Source of the DNA: Flavobacteriales bacterium
GTDB taxonomy: Bacteria > Bacteroidota > Bacteroidia > Flavobacteriales > Flavobacteriaceae
Direction: 5' to 3'
DNA length: 45,206 nucleotides
NCBI GenBank assembly: GCA_011526365.1
Contig: WTIO01000073.1
Location: 1 to 45,206, forward strand
Below are positions 18,241 to 26,592 of the stretch, piece after piece. Both the position numbers and the translations under genes were made by a program. Below the pieces are notes generated by a model. It made no database searches. It saw nothing but the letters and a program-made list of their open reading frames with translations, and was not told where the DNA came from. Position 1 is the first letter of the stretch; every line of letters begins with the position of its first letter.

Positions 18241-18248
18241 TAACTTTG
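18241..18248 (+). promoter_or_regulatory. -7 box for acyl-CoA dehydrogenase
   Basis: TAACTTTG matches TAnnTTTG and lies 17 bases before ATG 18266, giving a very short leader. It suggests the dehydrogenase has its own promoter despite sitting only 50 bases after rimM. Confidence 0.4.
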
Positions 18249-18265
18249 AGCAAGATATTTGTTCT

Positions 18266-19444
18266 ATGAAGCCGGATGTATTTCAGTCTCCAGACTACTA
18301 CCAAATTGATGATTTACTCAATGAAGAGCACAAACTTGTACGCGAAGCTACCCGTGACTGGGTAAAAAAAGCTGTTAGCCCTATTATTGAGGATCACGCT
18401 CAAGCCGCTACTTTTCCAAAAGAAATCCTTCCTGGACTGGCAGAAATTGGTGCTTTTGGCCCCTATATTCCCGAAAATTACGGTGGCGCCGGGCTCGATT
18501 ACATCAGCTATGGGCTCATTATGCAAGAAATTGAACGTGGAGACAGCGGGATACGCTCTACCGCTTCGGTGCAATCTTCACTAGTTATGTTTCCCATTTG
18601 GAAGTACGGATCTGAAGCACAGCGCGAAAAATACCTCCCCAAATTAGCCAGTGGAGCACTAATGGGTTGCTTTGGACTCACCGAGCCCAACCACGGCTCT
18701 AATCCGGGTGGAATGACAACTAACTTCTCAGATCAGGGCGATCATTACCTGCTTAACGGAGCTAAATTGTGGATTTCTAATTCTCCCTTTGCAGATATCG
18801 CTGTGGTGTGGGCCAAAGACGAAAACAAACGTATTCACGGCCTAATTGTGGAACGCGGTATGGAAGGGTTTTCTACTCCGGAAACTCATAACAAATGGTC
18901 GTTACGTGCCTCGGCCACTGGAGAACTTATTTTTGACAATGTAAAAGTTCCCAAAGAAAACCTACTTCCCGGACGTTCGGGACTCGGAGCACCCCTCTCC
19001 TGTTTAGACTCGGCCCGTTACGGCATCGCCTGGGGTGCCATTGGTGTTGCTATGGATTGTTATGATACCGCCTTGCGCTATGCAAAAGAACGGGAACAAT
19101 TTGGCAAACCCATTGGAGCCACCCAATTGCAGCAAAAAAAATTGGCTGAAATGATTACTGAAATCACCAAAGCCCAACTGTTAGCATGGCGTTTAGGAAC
19201 GCTTAAAAATGAAGATAAAGCCACCTCTGCTCAAATTTCAATGGCCAAAAGAAACAATGTTGCTATGGCAGCCGACATCGCCCGTGAAGCACGGCAAATC
19301 TTAGGGGGTATGGGAATTACCGGAGATTACAGCGTGATGCGCCACATGATGAACCTCGAATCTGTAATTACATACGAGGGTACTCATGACATTCACCTGT
19401 TGATTACAGGACTGGACATTACGGGTTTAAACGCCTTCAAATAA
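18266..19444 (+). CDS. gcdH: Glutaryl-CoA dehydrogenase-like acyl-CoA dehydrogenase
   Basis: This 392-residue FAD enzyme matches the glutaryl-CoA dehydrogenase branch, which oxidises and decarboxylates glutaryl-CoA to crotonyl-CoA in lysine and tryptophan breakdown. Branch signatures are RSTASVQSSLVMFPI (with the substrate-binding Arg) and GCFGLTEPNHGSNPGGM. The catalytic base is Glu371 in TYEGTHDIHLLI, near the C-terminus as in this branch. LGGMGITGDYSVMRHMMNLE is the usual late FAD-binding segment. The substrate is inferred from family resemblance, and no other lysine-degradation gene lies nearby. It is convergent with the TonB receptor, with only 3 bases between the stops. Confidence 0.87.
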   Translation: MKPDVFQSPDYYQIDDLLNEEHKLVREATRDWVKKAVSPIIEDHAQAATFPKEILPGLAEIGAFGPYIPENYGGAGLDYISYGLIMQEIERGDSGIRSTASVQSSLVMFPIWKYGSEAQREKYLPKLASGALMGCFGLTEPNHGSNPGGMTTNFSDQGDHYLLNGAKLWISNSPFADIAVVWAKDENKRIHGLIVERGMEGFSTPETHNKWSLRASATGELIFDNVKVPKENLLPGRSGLGAPLSCLDSARYGIAWGAIGVAMDCYDTALRYAKEREQFGKPIGATQLQQKKLAEMITEITKAQLLAWRLGTLKNEDKATSAQISMAKRNNVAMAADIAREARQILGGMGITGDYSVMRHMMNLESVITYEGTHDIHLLITGLDITGLNAFK

Positions 19445-19447
19445 ACT

Positions 19448-21805
19448 TTAAAAATCCAATACAATTCCAAAGGTAGGAATCGGAATGTTGTTTTGCTGAT
19501 CGTTGGATATTTCCACCAATCGACGAGGTGTTAATTCTATTCCCTCACTATTTCGTGCTAACCCATACTCTTCGGGAAGCGGAGTGGCTTGTGCCAACAC
19601 GTTTTGAAAATCAAAGTACAGGTTAAAGGAGTACTTAGAAAAATTCCATTTTTTATCCACGCGAACATCCACCAAACTAAAAGGGTTCAGCTTTTTAGCA
19701 CCCAATTGGCTGTAGTCTAAAATAATTTCAGGGTAAGCCCTTAATGAGGCATCAACGTCTGTTGGAACATAGGGAGTTTTCCCTGCGTAACGCCAACGGG
19801 CACTCAGCTCCCAATTTTTTTTAAGTTTGTACCCTCCAGAAAACGAAATTAAATGACGGCTGTCCCAAACTGAAGGCAAATAGTTACTTCCAATACCAGT
19901 GAATTCACTAAAAAAATAGGTGTAGGCAAAAATGCCATAAAAGTTTTTAGTGAGCTTTTGTTGGTACAACAGCTCCATCCCATACGATCGGCCTTTGCCG
20001 TCATCGGTGATGGCTTCGTTTCCTAATACCTCAAAGCCTCCCCCCTTGTTCGCCAAAGCCACACCATCAAGTACCGAAACGGGATAATTACTGTACTGCT
20101 TTAAAAACCCTTCTGCGGTTAATCGGGCCGCTGGGCCAATACGGTATTCAAGTCCAGCTACATAATGGTTGCTTCGCGCATACCGCGCGTTTTGGTTTAC
20201 AAACACCCCATTAAGGCCCTGAAAGCCTAACATGGTATAGGTGGGTATTTTGTAATAGCGCCCCACAGAAGCATTAAAACGCCATTGGTCATCTGGAGTG
20301 AGTTGGTACGATAAGGAAACCCTTGGCGACAAGGTGTCAAAGAAACCTGATCCTGTGGAAAAGCTGTCGGCATCGGCTCGTAAACCCATTCCTACATCCA
20401 ATCGTCCATCAAAATAACTGGCCTGCCCTTTGGCAAAGGCCCCGTATTTCATGAAATCTACAGCAGTGCCGTAATCCACTCCATAAAATATACTTGAAGT
20501 TGTATTGGCATAATCAGAATATTGGAGGTTAAATCCAAAGTTCCATTTCCAACGTGGAGAAAACACCGTTAAATTGGTTCGAAGCTTGGTTTCCCATTCA
20601 TAGGAATCATTTTGAAAAAGTAAGCCCTCTTGGGCCTCATTATCCTTATAACGCGAAAATAAATTGTTCAATCGGTTGGTACTCAATGCCGTTTCTAACA
20701 GTCCTTTACTGTCAGCCAGTACACGTTTCCAAACCACTCCTGTGGTAAAGCTTTGCTGCTTGATAATGGGCACCTGTTCTAGTCCCGCTTGCTGGCGTTC
20801 GTCGTAACTGTCAGGCGCCTTTACAGAAAAGTCATCTACTGAACCGATCCCCAAAAAGGTCAAGGTGTTATTGGCATTGATTTTATGCTTCACCTTCCAC
20901 TGAAAATCCCAATAATCTGGGCGTATGGGCAGTCCAATAAGTTCAAACAAAAATTGTAAATAACTGCGCCGTACTGAAGCAATAAAAGTCGTTCGTGCTG
21001 ACCCTTCTTTTGTAGAACTCAGTGGTCCTTCAAGCGTTAGGGCTGCCTCACTAGCACCAAGGCGAAAATTTACACCAAAACCATTAGGGTTTCCTTCCCT
21101 TTGCTGAAAGGAAAGCACCCCCGACAGTGGATTGTCGTATTCGGCACCAAAAGCAGAGCTGGAAAGCGTAACATCTTGTATAAAGGAAACGTTTATTAAG
21201 CCAACAGGGCCCCCTGCACTCCCCTGTGTGCTAAAGTGATTTATGTTGGGAATTTCGATACCATCCAAATAATACACCGTTTCATTTGGGGCGCCACCGC
21301 GAATAATAATATCATTCCGAAAGCCTCCAATAGAAGGGGATATCCCTGGCATACTTTGTACCACCTTAGTAATATCATTGTTCCCTCCAGGATAGGTTTC
21401 AATTTCTACTGCAGAAAAGGTTTGGGTAGACAACGGTGTTTCTTTGGTTGTTTTAAAGGGATTAGACTGCACAACCACTTCTTCAAGGGTGTCCTCTTGC
21501 GGTGTAAGTGCAATTTGTTGCGGTGCTGTCCCCACCGATTTTATAATCACATTGAATTGTGTGTAGGTTTCAAAGCCCAAAAAGCTAACGACCACATTGT
21601 AGGTCTTTGGGGGAATATTTTTTATGGTAAAATACCCAGATGCATCTGTACTAGCACCCAAGGCTGTGTTTTCTAAGAGCACTGTTGCTCCTTCCAAACC
21701 AACACCAGTTTGAGCATCAACCACTTGGCCACTAAGAACCCCCAAGGTTTGTCCATAATTTAAAAATGGCATAAAAAATAACAGAAGAAAAGTAAGTTGT
21801 CGCAT
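19448..21805 (-). CDS. TonB-dependent receptor with carboxypeptidase-like N-domain
   Basis: This is a 785-residue outer-membrane receptor. A signal peptide (MRQLTFLLLFFMPFLNYGQ) is followed by a carboxypeptidase regulatory-like domain (about 22-110, GQVVDAQTGVGLEGATVLLE) and a plug domain (PGISPSIGGFRNDIIIRGGAPNETVYYLDGIEIPN is the region near 150-190). A large beta-barrel ends in a terminal phenylalanine (TFGIVLDF), as needed for BAM recognition. The ligand cannot be told. The start is divergent from the Rieske lipoprotein gene with overlapping -7 boxes, so the two may be regulated together. Confidence 0.92.
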   Translation of the reverse strand: MRQLTFLLLFFMPFLNYGQTLGVLSGQVVDAQTGVGLEGATVLLENTALGASTDASGYFTIKNIPPKTYNVVVSFLGFETYTQFNVIIKSVGTAPQQIALTPQEDTLEEVVVQSNPFKTTKETPLSTQTFSAVEIETYPGGNNDITKVVQSMPGISPSIGGFRNDIIIRGGAPNETVYYLDGIEIPNINHFSTQGSAGGPVGLINVSFIQDVTLSSSAFGAEYDNPLSGVLSFQQREGNPNGFGVNFRLGASEAALTLEGPLSSTKEGSARTTFIASVRRSYLQFLFELIGLPIRPDYWDFQWKVKHKINANNTLTFLGIGSVDDFSVKAPDSYDERQQAGLEQVPIIKQQSFTTGVVWKRVLADSKGLLETALSTNRLNNLFSRYKDNEAQEGLLFQNDSYEWETKLRTNLTVFSPRWKWNFGFNLQYSDYANTTSSIFYGVDYGTAVDFMKYGAFAKGQASYFDGRLDVGMGLRADADSFSTGSGFFDTLSPRVSLSYQLTPDDQWRFNASVGRYYKIPTYTMLGFQGLNGVFVNQNARYARSNHYVAGLEYRIGPAARLTAEGFLKQYSNYPVSVLDGVALANKGGGFEVLGNEAITDDGKGRSYGMELLYQQKLTKNFYGIFAYTYFFSEFTGIGSNYLPSVWDSRHLISFSGGYKLKKNWELSARWRYAGKTPYVPTDVDASLRAYPEIILDYSQLGAKKLNPFSLVDVRVDKKWNFSKYSFNLYFDFQNVLAQATPLPEEYGLARNSEGIELTPRRLVEISNDQQNNIPIPTFGIVLDF

Positions 21806-21824
21806 GTTTATATTAAAATGAGTA

Positions 21825-21832
21825 CAAATTTA
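21825..21832 (-). promoter_or_regulatory. -7 box for TonB receptor gene 21805
   Basis: On the minus strand TAAATTTG matches TAnnTTTG, 19 bases before ATG 21805. It overlaps by two bases the opposite-strand box for the Rieske gene, so the two polymerases would compete for the same DNA. Confidence 0.4.
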
Positions 21833-21838
21833 GTTTTG
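21831..21838 (+). promoter_or_regulatory. -7 box for Rieske lipoprotein gene
   Basis: TAGTTTTG matches TAnnTTTG, about 38 bases before ATG 21877 in an AT-rich intergenic stretch. It overlaps the divergent box at 21825-21832. Confidence 0.4.
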
Positions 21839-21876
21839 TTTTATTATTTTTATTAAAAATTAAACAAAAATTTGCG

Positions 21877-22305
21877 ATGGAAAATAAAAGAAGACAATTT
21901 TTAAGACAGGCATGTGCTCCTGTTTTAATGGCTGCACTGGGAATTCCAGTACTTGAAGCTTGTAGCAGCGAAGAAGATGAAAGTCCTTACGGTGCTTCAG
22001 CAAACCCAGAACCAAAAGGACCCGTTAGCATAGACCTAAGCAGTAGTACTTTTAGCAGTTTGAATACAGTAGGAGGCTGGATGAATTATTTGTCTGAAAA
22101 TTTATTACTTATACGTATTAGTGATACTGAAATTCGCGCTTTTGACAATGCTTGTCCGCATCAAGGCAATCGCGATGGATGGTCATTTTCAGACAATACA
22201 TTTAACTGTAAATATCACAATAATTCGTATGAAAATTCGTGTAGTGGAAGCTTAACCTGTTACCAAACTTCAATTTCAGGAAATACACTTACAGTAACGC
22301 GTTAA
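21877..22305 (+). CDS. Rieske [2Fe-2S] lipoprotein
   Basis: This small electron-transfer protein of 142 residues has both Rieske cluster motifs, CPHQG and CKYHNNSY, giving CxH...CxxH with 16 residues between. The N-terminus has RRQFLRQACAP, which looks like a Tat-type twin-arginine start, and then a lipobox with LEACSS (Cys near residue 29), so it is probably exported and membrane-anchored. The disulfide cysteines typical of high-potential respiratory Rieske proteins are not evident at both usual places. Its redox partner is unknown. It is divergent from a TonB receptor, and its stop overlaps the convergent hypothetical gene by 4 bases. Confidence 0.88.
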   Translation: MENKRRQFLRQACAPVLMAALGIPVLEACSSEEDESPYGASANPEPKGPVSIDLSSSTFSSLNTVGGWMNYLSENLLLIRISDTEIRAFDNACPHQGNRDGWSFSDNTFNCKYHNNSYENSCSGSLTCYQTSISGNTLTVTR

Positions 22306-22871
22306 TTATTTTTACGTCTAAATTTACGCGCTCTTTTAGCAGCAGCTTTTTTTCGTTGTATTTTTTTTTGTTCTTGCTCTAATTGTTTTTTTTCTTCTTG
22401 TTGTAAAGTGTATTCCTCCCTTAACCCCTGGAGTTCTCCCGATGTAATTCTGCTTTGATCTGCTGCTTGAATGGCGGTGTCTTCCTTTGTAAAAGTTGCC
22501 TTATCAGTTTGCTTCCTAAAAATTTCTTTGGCAGTTTTTAAACTTAAATACATACCGGGGTCTATCATTTTATTGGCCACGTAGTTTTCTTTTTTCTTTT
22601 TATCATAGCGAATAAATACAAAGCCTCCAGAAATGGAGTCTAACGTCACCCGAAATACCCGTGCGCTGTTTGGAAGGTTTTGATAAATCACAATTTTTTC
22701 TGGTGCATAGCCCGCCAAATCCATGAGTTCTTCTACAAAGTACATTTGACCTTCGGCTGAAGGATCGTTCAATGGGCTCAAGTATTCGTAGGAATAATCC
22801 TCTTCCTCAGCCTGCTGCGCATGAACAAAAGTTACCACAAAAAACAGCAGTATAGTTAGAAACCTTTTCAT
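22302..22871 (-). CDS. Secreted hypothetical protein with basic coiled-coil tail
   Basis: The family was not recognised. The 189-residue product starts with a clear signal peptide (MKRFLTILLFFVVTFVHAQ, cut before residue 20 or 21). The middle contains an acidic YSYEYLSPLND segment and a DSISGGFVFIRYDKKKKEN stretch. The last 60 residues are strongly charged (Glu/Gln-rich, then Lys/Arg-rich, ending RRKNN) and probably helical. It lies 9 bases downstream of the YhhN gene on the same strand, so it is likely the last gene of the TonB receptor-YhhN unit. A periplasmic or outer-membrane-associated role is all that can be inferred. Confidence 0.7.
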   Translation of the reverse strand: MKRFLTILLFFVVTFVHAQQAEEEDYSYEYLSPLNDPSAEGQMYFVEELMDLAGYAPEKIVIYQNLPNSARVFRVTLDSISGGFVFIRYDKKKKENYVANKMIDPGMYLSLKTAKEIFRKQTDKATFTKEDTAIQAADQSRITSGELQGLREEYTLQQEEKKQLEQEQKKIQRKKAAAKRARKFRRKNN

Positions 22872-22880
22872 ACTTTGAAG

Positions 22881-23525
22881 TTACGAATTGTTTATAAAAT
22901 AGCCTATAATTAGACCCTGAGCCACGAGGTAAGTTGCCATAATTTCAATGGTGAAATAGTTGTAGTTTACATAAAACTGATTGATGGCAATCATACTATC
23001 CGAAAGAATAAACAAGGCAGCCCCCAAGAGGAGACCAACAGCCCTACGTGGATGGCCATAAAATTTTTGAAATGCCAGTATCCCAAAGCTGCAAATGGCA
23101 AGGGCATAAATGCTAACAGCAGCTGTAAAATCACCCAGGGTTGGGAAAAGAAAATAAAGAAATACCCCAGCATAGGTGCCAAAAACTATGGTGCCCAATA
23201 GGACTCCTAGTGGATGTATCGCGGAGGATTTTACAAGAGCATAGCTGTAAAGCAATTGTGTTACTAAAAAGGCTGCAATTCCAGAGAGAAAAAAAGCACT
23301 ACTTGTTCCCAAAAGCAGCGCATCCCCTAAGAAGGAAAAAATTAAAGCGATAACTATCGCTTTTTTGGGCTTGGCATTGGATGAAGAAATATATACCAAT
23401 AATAATAACGGAATCAACACTAGTTTGCTAAGCCTCCGAAGCAGTTCTACATCCCAATAGATAGCAGTTAAATGGAGTATCCCAAACGCCACAAAAGCTC
23501 CCCAAGCAAGACGATGCTTTTGCAT
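22881..23525 (-). CDS. YhhN/TMEM86 family, lysoplasmalogenase-like membrane protein
   Basis: This 214-residue protein has about seven to eight membrane helices. Family signatures are FSFLGDALLL (about residues 63-72) and LFILSDSMIAINQF (about 171-184), whose Asp residues are conserved in TMEM86/YhhN. Animal TMEM86 enzymes hydrolyse lysoplasmalogens, while the role of bacterial members is not settled. Its ATG overlaps the stop of the TonB receptor gene as TAATG, so it is translationally coupled to that receptor, which is an unexpected partner. Confidence 0.82.
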   Translation of the reverse strand: MQKHRLAWGAFVAFGILHLTAIYWDVELLRRLSKLVLIPLLLLVYISSSNAKPKKAIVIALIFSFLGDALLLGTSSAFFLSGIAAFLVTQLLYSYALVKSSAIHPLGVLLGTIVFGTYAGVFLYFLFPTLGDFTAAVSIYALAICSFGILAFQKFYGHPRRAVGLLLGAALFILSDSMIAINQFYVNYNYFTIEIMATYLVAQGLIIGYFINNS

Positions 23526-25948
23526 TAAAATTGGTATTTAAGGTTCAGCTGAACATTGCGTCCCATTTCATCGGCATAAAACCGTAAACGATTTAAATAA
23601 TTTCGGTAAGTAGTATCCAATAAATTACTTCCTGAAAGGTGTAATTGAAGGTATTTTCCTTCTTTAAGGAGCCACTTAAATTTTACTTCTGCATCAAAAA
23701 GTGTGTAGTCCTCTGGAGGTGTACTTAGATCAATCAAACGGTCAATATAAATTCCATCCTCTAGAAAAGTTTTCGTAAAATTATTATTGGGGTAATTGTA
23801 TTGTGTGGCGGTGTAACGAACACTAAGCTTAAATTCTAAAGCCTTAAGACGCTTGGGCTGATAACTAATATTTTGAACCGCAGTATAGGGTGGAATATTA
23901 ATTAAAGGGGTACCATTAGCATTTTGTTGTGCTGCAATCCAACTGTGCTGTTGGTGAAAATTTATTTGTGGTGTTATAGTCCATTTCCAATCAACATCTA
24001 AACCAAAAAAGTCTGCATTTATAGCTATATAGGACCACACTGGAAAAGCTCCTCGGACTGTTTGCTTTAAACCACTGGGCTGTAATTGAATAAAGTTTTT
24101 AATACGTGCAAAATGTGGTGTAAGGTTAAGTGTCACCCGCTTATTTTGGTAGGTTATTCCTGCAAGAAGTTTATTACTACTTTCTGAATCTAGACTAAGA
24201 TTTCCATATTCAATGGTTGCTAAAGAATGGTGTAATCCATCACTAAATAGTTCAGCAGGGTTAGGGGGACGTTCACTATGATTTAAGTTGAACTGCAGTG
24301 TTAAAGCCTCTGAAAAATTGGCTTGTATCCCTGTTGTAAAGGATAGTGTTAAAAAGTCGAATTTAGGACGAGTCAGTATTTCTGTATTAAGCGTTCGCCT
24401 GATAAAATTGGGATAAACTAAATCGTAACCACGAGCTACCCAGTCTCTTTTATAATAATACTTTCGTGCATCCATTTGATTCCAATCCAAACGCATACCA
24501 ATATCTGCGGTAAACAAATTATTGGGACGATAAGTGACACTACCATAGCTCCCAATACCGTAGGAAAAATAATCAGGAATTAATCGCTTTACCCCAGTTT
24601 TTGGGTTTGAAAAATTGTCCTGTAATTGCAACTGAATACCTGCCGTACTACTTAGTGCACTTTGCGGTTTCCAGGCTAAATGTGCATTGAAGTCATGAGT
24701 TGTTAATTGCATATCAATAGATGCCTTCCCACGATTTTCACCCCTTCGAATATCAAATTCTTCCCGTTGGTTCCTTTGTAAATTATACCGCAGTTCTAGT
24801 TTTGTTTTTTCAGCGAAGCGCTTAAAGTAAAATAATTGGATGCTGTGGTTTTCAGCCTGCTGCTTAGGGGGGCTAATGGTGTAGGTGAAGGGGGCAATAC
24901 GCAGCGGTATTGGACTAATTAAAGCGCGATATAAATCCCCAACATTTCCAATGTGGGCGCCTCTTAAAATTCCAATGGTGGTGTCAAAAAAGCTGTATTT
25001 TGCTTCCCAGCCTTTAGTGTACGTGTTGCGTCCTGCAGTAAGTGAAAATGCCATTTCACGCCAACCTGTATTCGACAGCACGTAGTCTGGTGCTTGAACA
25101 TCTCCTCTGTGTTTTAGGGTTCCCACTGTTTTAAAATAGGTTCCTTTGCTGAAGCCTTTGGTCACTTGTGCCGTAAGGTTCCCACCGCGACCATTGGTGT
25201 TGATTCCTGATATTACTTTCCCATGCAGGGTGTCAGCAGGCACATAGCGTTCTTGCTTAAAAAACAACACCCCGCCAGGGGTATCGCCACCATAGCGCAG
25301 GGCCGACGCCCCTTTGACCACGTCAATGGCAGCAACATCATTAAGGTCAATCGTTGGCGCATGATCGGCACCCCATTCCTGATCACGAACTCGCATTCCG
25401 TTATTTACCATTGCAACTCGCGACCCAAACATCCCATGGATAACGGGCTTGGCTATGACATTTCCGGTTCGTAAAACACTAACTCCAGCGGCTTGGTCTA
25501 AGGCATCTGCTAGGGTTAAACCACTGTAGGACTCTAAATCTTCGGAGTCGAGTTGTACTTCAGGGGTTGCCTTTGCCAAACCAGTGTTGCGCTGTTCTTC
25601 GAGTACCACCTCATTTAAGGCTGTAATGTGGTGCTCCATGTAAAAAGTATGTAGCTCAGGGCCAGGCAAACGGACAGCCTTTTCATGTGTTTTACAGTTG
25701 GGGTGGGTTATGGTAATGGTAAAATTCGTAACACAAAGGGATTCTAAAACGAACAATCCTTTGCTGTCCGAATAGGTAACAGCATCGCCAAAATCAATGC
25801 GTACAGCGGCTCCTTCCAGCGGGCTATTGTCATGAAGATCAATAATTTGTCCACGGAGTTCTTGATTGCAATCTTGTGCTTGTCCAACATAACAAAGGCA
25901 CAATATAACTGCACTGAATATTCGATATGTTACAGCGCGTTTAATAAT
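23525..25948 (-). CDS. TonB-dependent receptor, metal-receptor-like; non-ATG start
   Basis: This outer-membrane receptor has about 800 residues: a carboxypeptidase-like domain (LRGQIIDLHDNSPLEGAAV), a plug with PVIHGMFGSRVAMVNNGMRV followed by QEWGADHAPTIDLND, and a barrel ending NVQLNLKYQF. The plug wording, with Trp-Gly...DHAP.ID, recalls ZnuD/OprC-type zinc and copper receptors; this is inference. There is no ATG, and a TTG at 25903 would cut the signal peptide. In frame upstream, ATT-ATT (25948-25943) is followed by KRAVTYRIFSAVILCLCYVG, a complete signal peptide, so an ATT start or a lost ATG is suggested. The upstream gene is a His-containing lipoprotein. Confidence 0.85.
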   Translation of the reverse strand: MIKRAVTYRIFSAVILCLCYVGQAQDCNQELRGQIIDLHDNSPLEGAAVRIDFGDAVTYSDSKGLFVLESLCVTNFTITITHPNCKTHEKAVRLPGPELHTFYMEHHITALNEVVLEEQRNTGLAKATPEVQLDSEDLESYSGLTLADALDQAAGVSVLRTGNVIAKPVIHGMFGSRVAMVNNGMRVRDQEWGADHAPTIDLNDVAAIDVVKGASALRYGGDTPGGVLFFKQERYVPADTLHGKVISGINTNGRGGNLTAQVTKGFSKGTYFKTVGTLKHRGDVQAPDYVLSNTGWREMAFSLTAGRNTYTKGWEAKYSFFDTTIGILRGAHIGNVGDLYRALISPIPLRIAPFTYTISPPKQQAENHSIQLFYFKRFAEKTKLELRYNLQRNQREEFDIRRGENRGKASIDMQLTTHDFNAHLAWKPQSALSSTAGIQLQLQDNFSNPKTGVKRLIPDYFSYGIGSYGSVTYRPNNLFTADIGMRLDWNQMDARKYYYKRDWVARGYDLVYPNFIRRTLNTEILTRPKFDFLTLSFTTGIQANFSEALTLQFNLNHSERPPNPAELFSDGLHHSLATIEYGNLSLDSESSNKLLAGITYQNKRVTLNLTPHFARIKNFIQLQPSGLKQTVRGAFPVWSYIAINADFFGLDVDWKWTITPQINFHQQHSWIAAQQNANGTPLINIPPYTAVQNISYQPKRLKALEFKLSVRYTATQYNYPNNNFTKTFLEDGIYIDRLIDLSTPPEDYTLFDAEVKFKWLLKEGKYLQLHLSGSNLLDTTYRNYLNRLRFYADEMGRNVQLNLKYQF

Positions 25949-25978
25949 AAAAAAAACAGGCGAGGGGTCCCGCCTGTT
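25949..25978 (-). terminator. Intrinsic terminator between lipoprotein and TonB receptor genes
   Basis: On the minus strand AACAGGCG (25978-25971), an 8-base loop and CGCCTGTT (25962-25955) form a strong stem followed by a run of T. It lies just after the lipoprotein stop at 25985, and its T-tract touches the putative ATT start of the TonB receptor gene. It may act as an attenuator instead of a full stop. Confidence 0.85.
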
Positions 25979-25984
25979 TGTAAA

Positions 25985-26533
25985 TTAGTTTACAGTGATC
26001 GCCAAATCAATTTCAACATCAGTCCCACCACCAATGGAACTTCTACTATTCGCTGTTTTATTATCTGGCATATGGATTAAATATAGCTTAGCATTAAAAC
26101 TTTCAGATGTCGAAGTGGTCCAAGTTGTGGTTAAACCAATAGGAATTTGATTGCTATCTGTAATATCATTAGATGATGAGTTAACTTGTAAGTTCGCCGA
26201 GGTTGTAAAATCATAAAAAACCAAATGCTCGTCAGCTTCTTCACGTATTTCCTCGGTAATATTTTCAATATCACTTGGGTCTGATGCATTGTAGAAGAAA
26301 ACTTTCACCTCATAATTAGTGTCTGAATTTAAGTTTACATTTAAGTTGTTATCACCTTCATTCCAAGTAAATGAATTAGTGCTTCCACCAGAAGGTGTTA
26401 CTTCTAAGGTTACACGTGTAATCAATTCGTGTTCATGAATATGTTCTGGATCGTCCTTTTGACAACTTTGGAATACAAATGTTAATGATAAGATTATTAG
26501 GCAAAAAGTGGGGTAAATAGAAAATTTCATCAT
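25985..26533 (-). CDS. Lipoprotein with His/Glu-rich N-terminus, candidate metal binder
   Basis: This 182-residue protein begins with a lipoprotein signal (SLTFVFQSCQKDD, Cys near residue 24). The mature N-terminus is rich in potential metal ligands: CQKDDPEHIHEHE. The rest looks like a beta-sandwich (TRVTLEVTPSGGSTNSFTW, then NYEVKVFFYNASDPSDIE). The named family was not recognised. It follows the small RGPP protein by 59 bases and precedes the TonB receptor. A much shorter lipoprotein with a similar start (CEKDDDHDDHDDHDH) follows an RGPP paralogue at 37227. A surface or periplasmic metal-handling role is inferred from composition and context. Confidence 0.72.
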   Translation of the reverse strand: MMKFSIYPTFCLIILSLTFVFQSCQKDDPEHIHEHELITRVTLEVTPSGGSTNSFTWNEGDNNLNVNLNSDTNYEVKVFFYNASDPSDIENITEEIREEADEHLVFYDFTTSANLQVNSSSNDITDSNQIPIGLTTTWTTSTSESFNAKLYLIHMPDNKTANSRSSIGGGTDVEIDLAITVN

Positions 26534-26592
26534 TTAAAATATAATGGTTAAATAAAGGAAAATGGGCTTCATGCTATTGAAGCAATAGGAAA

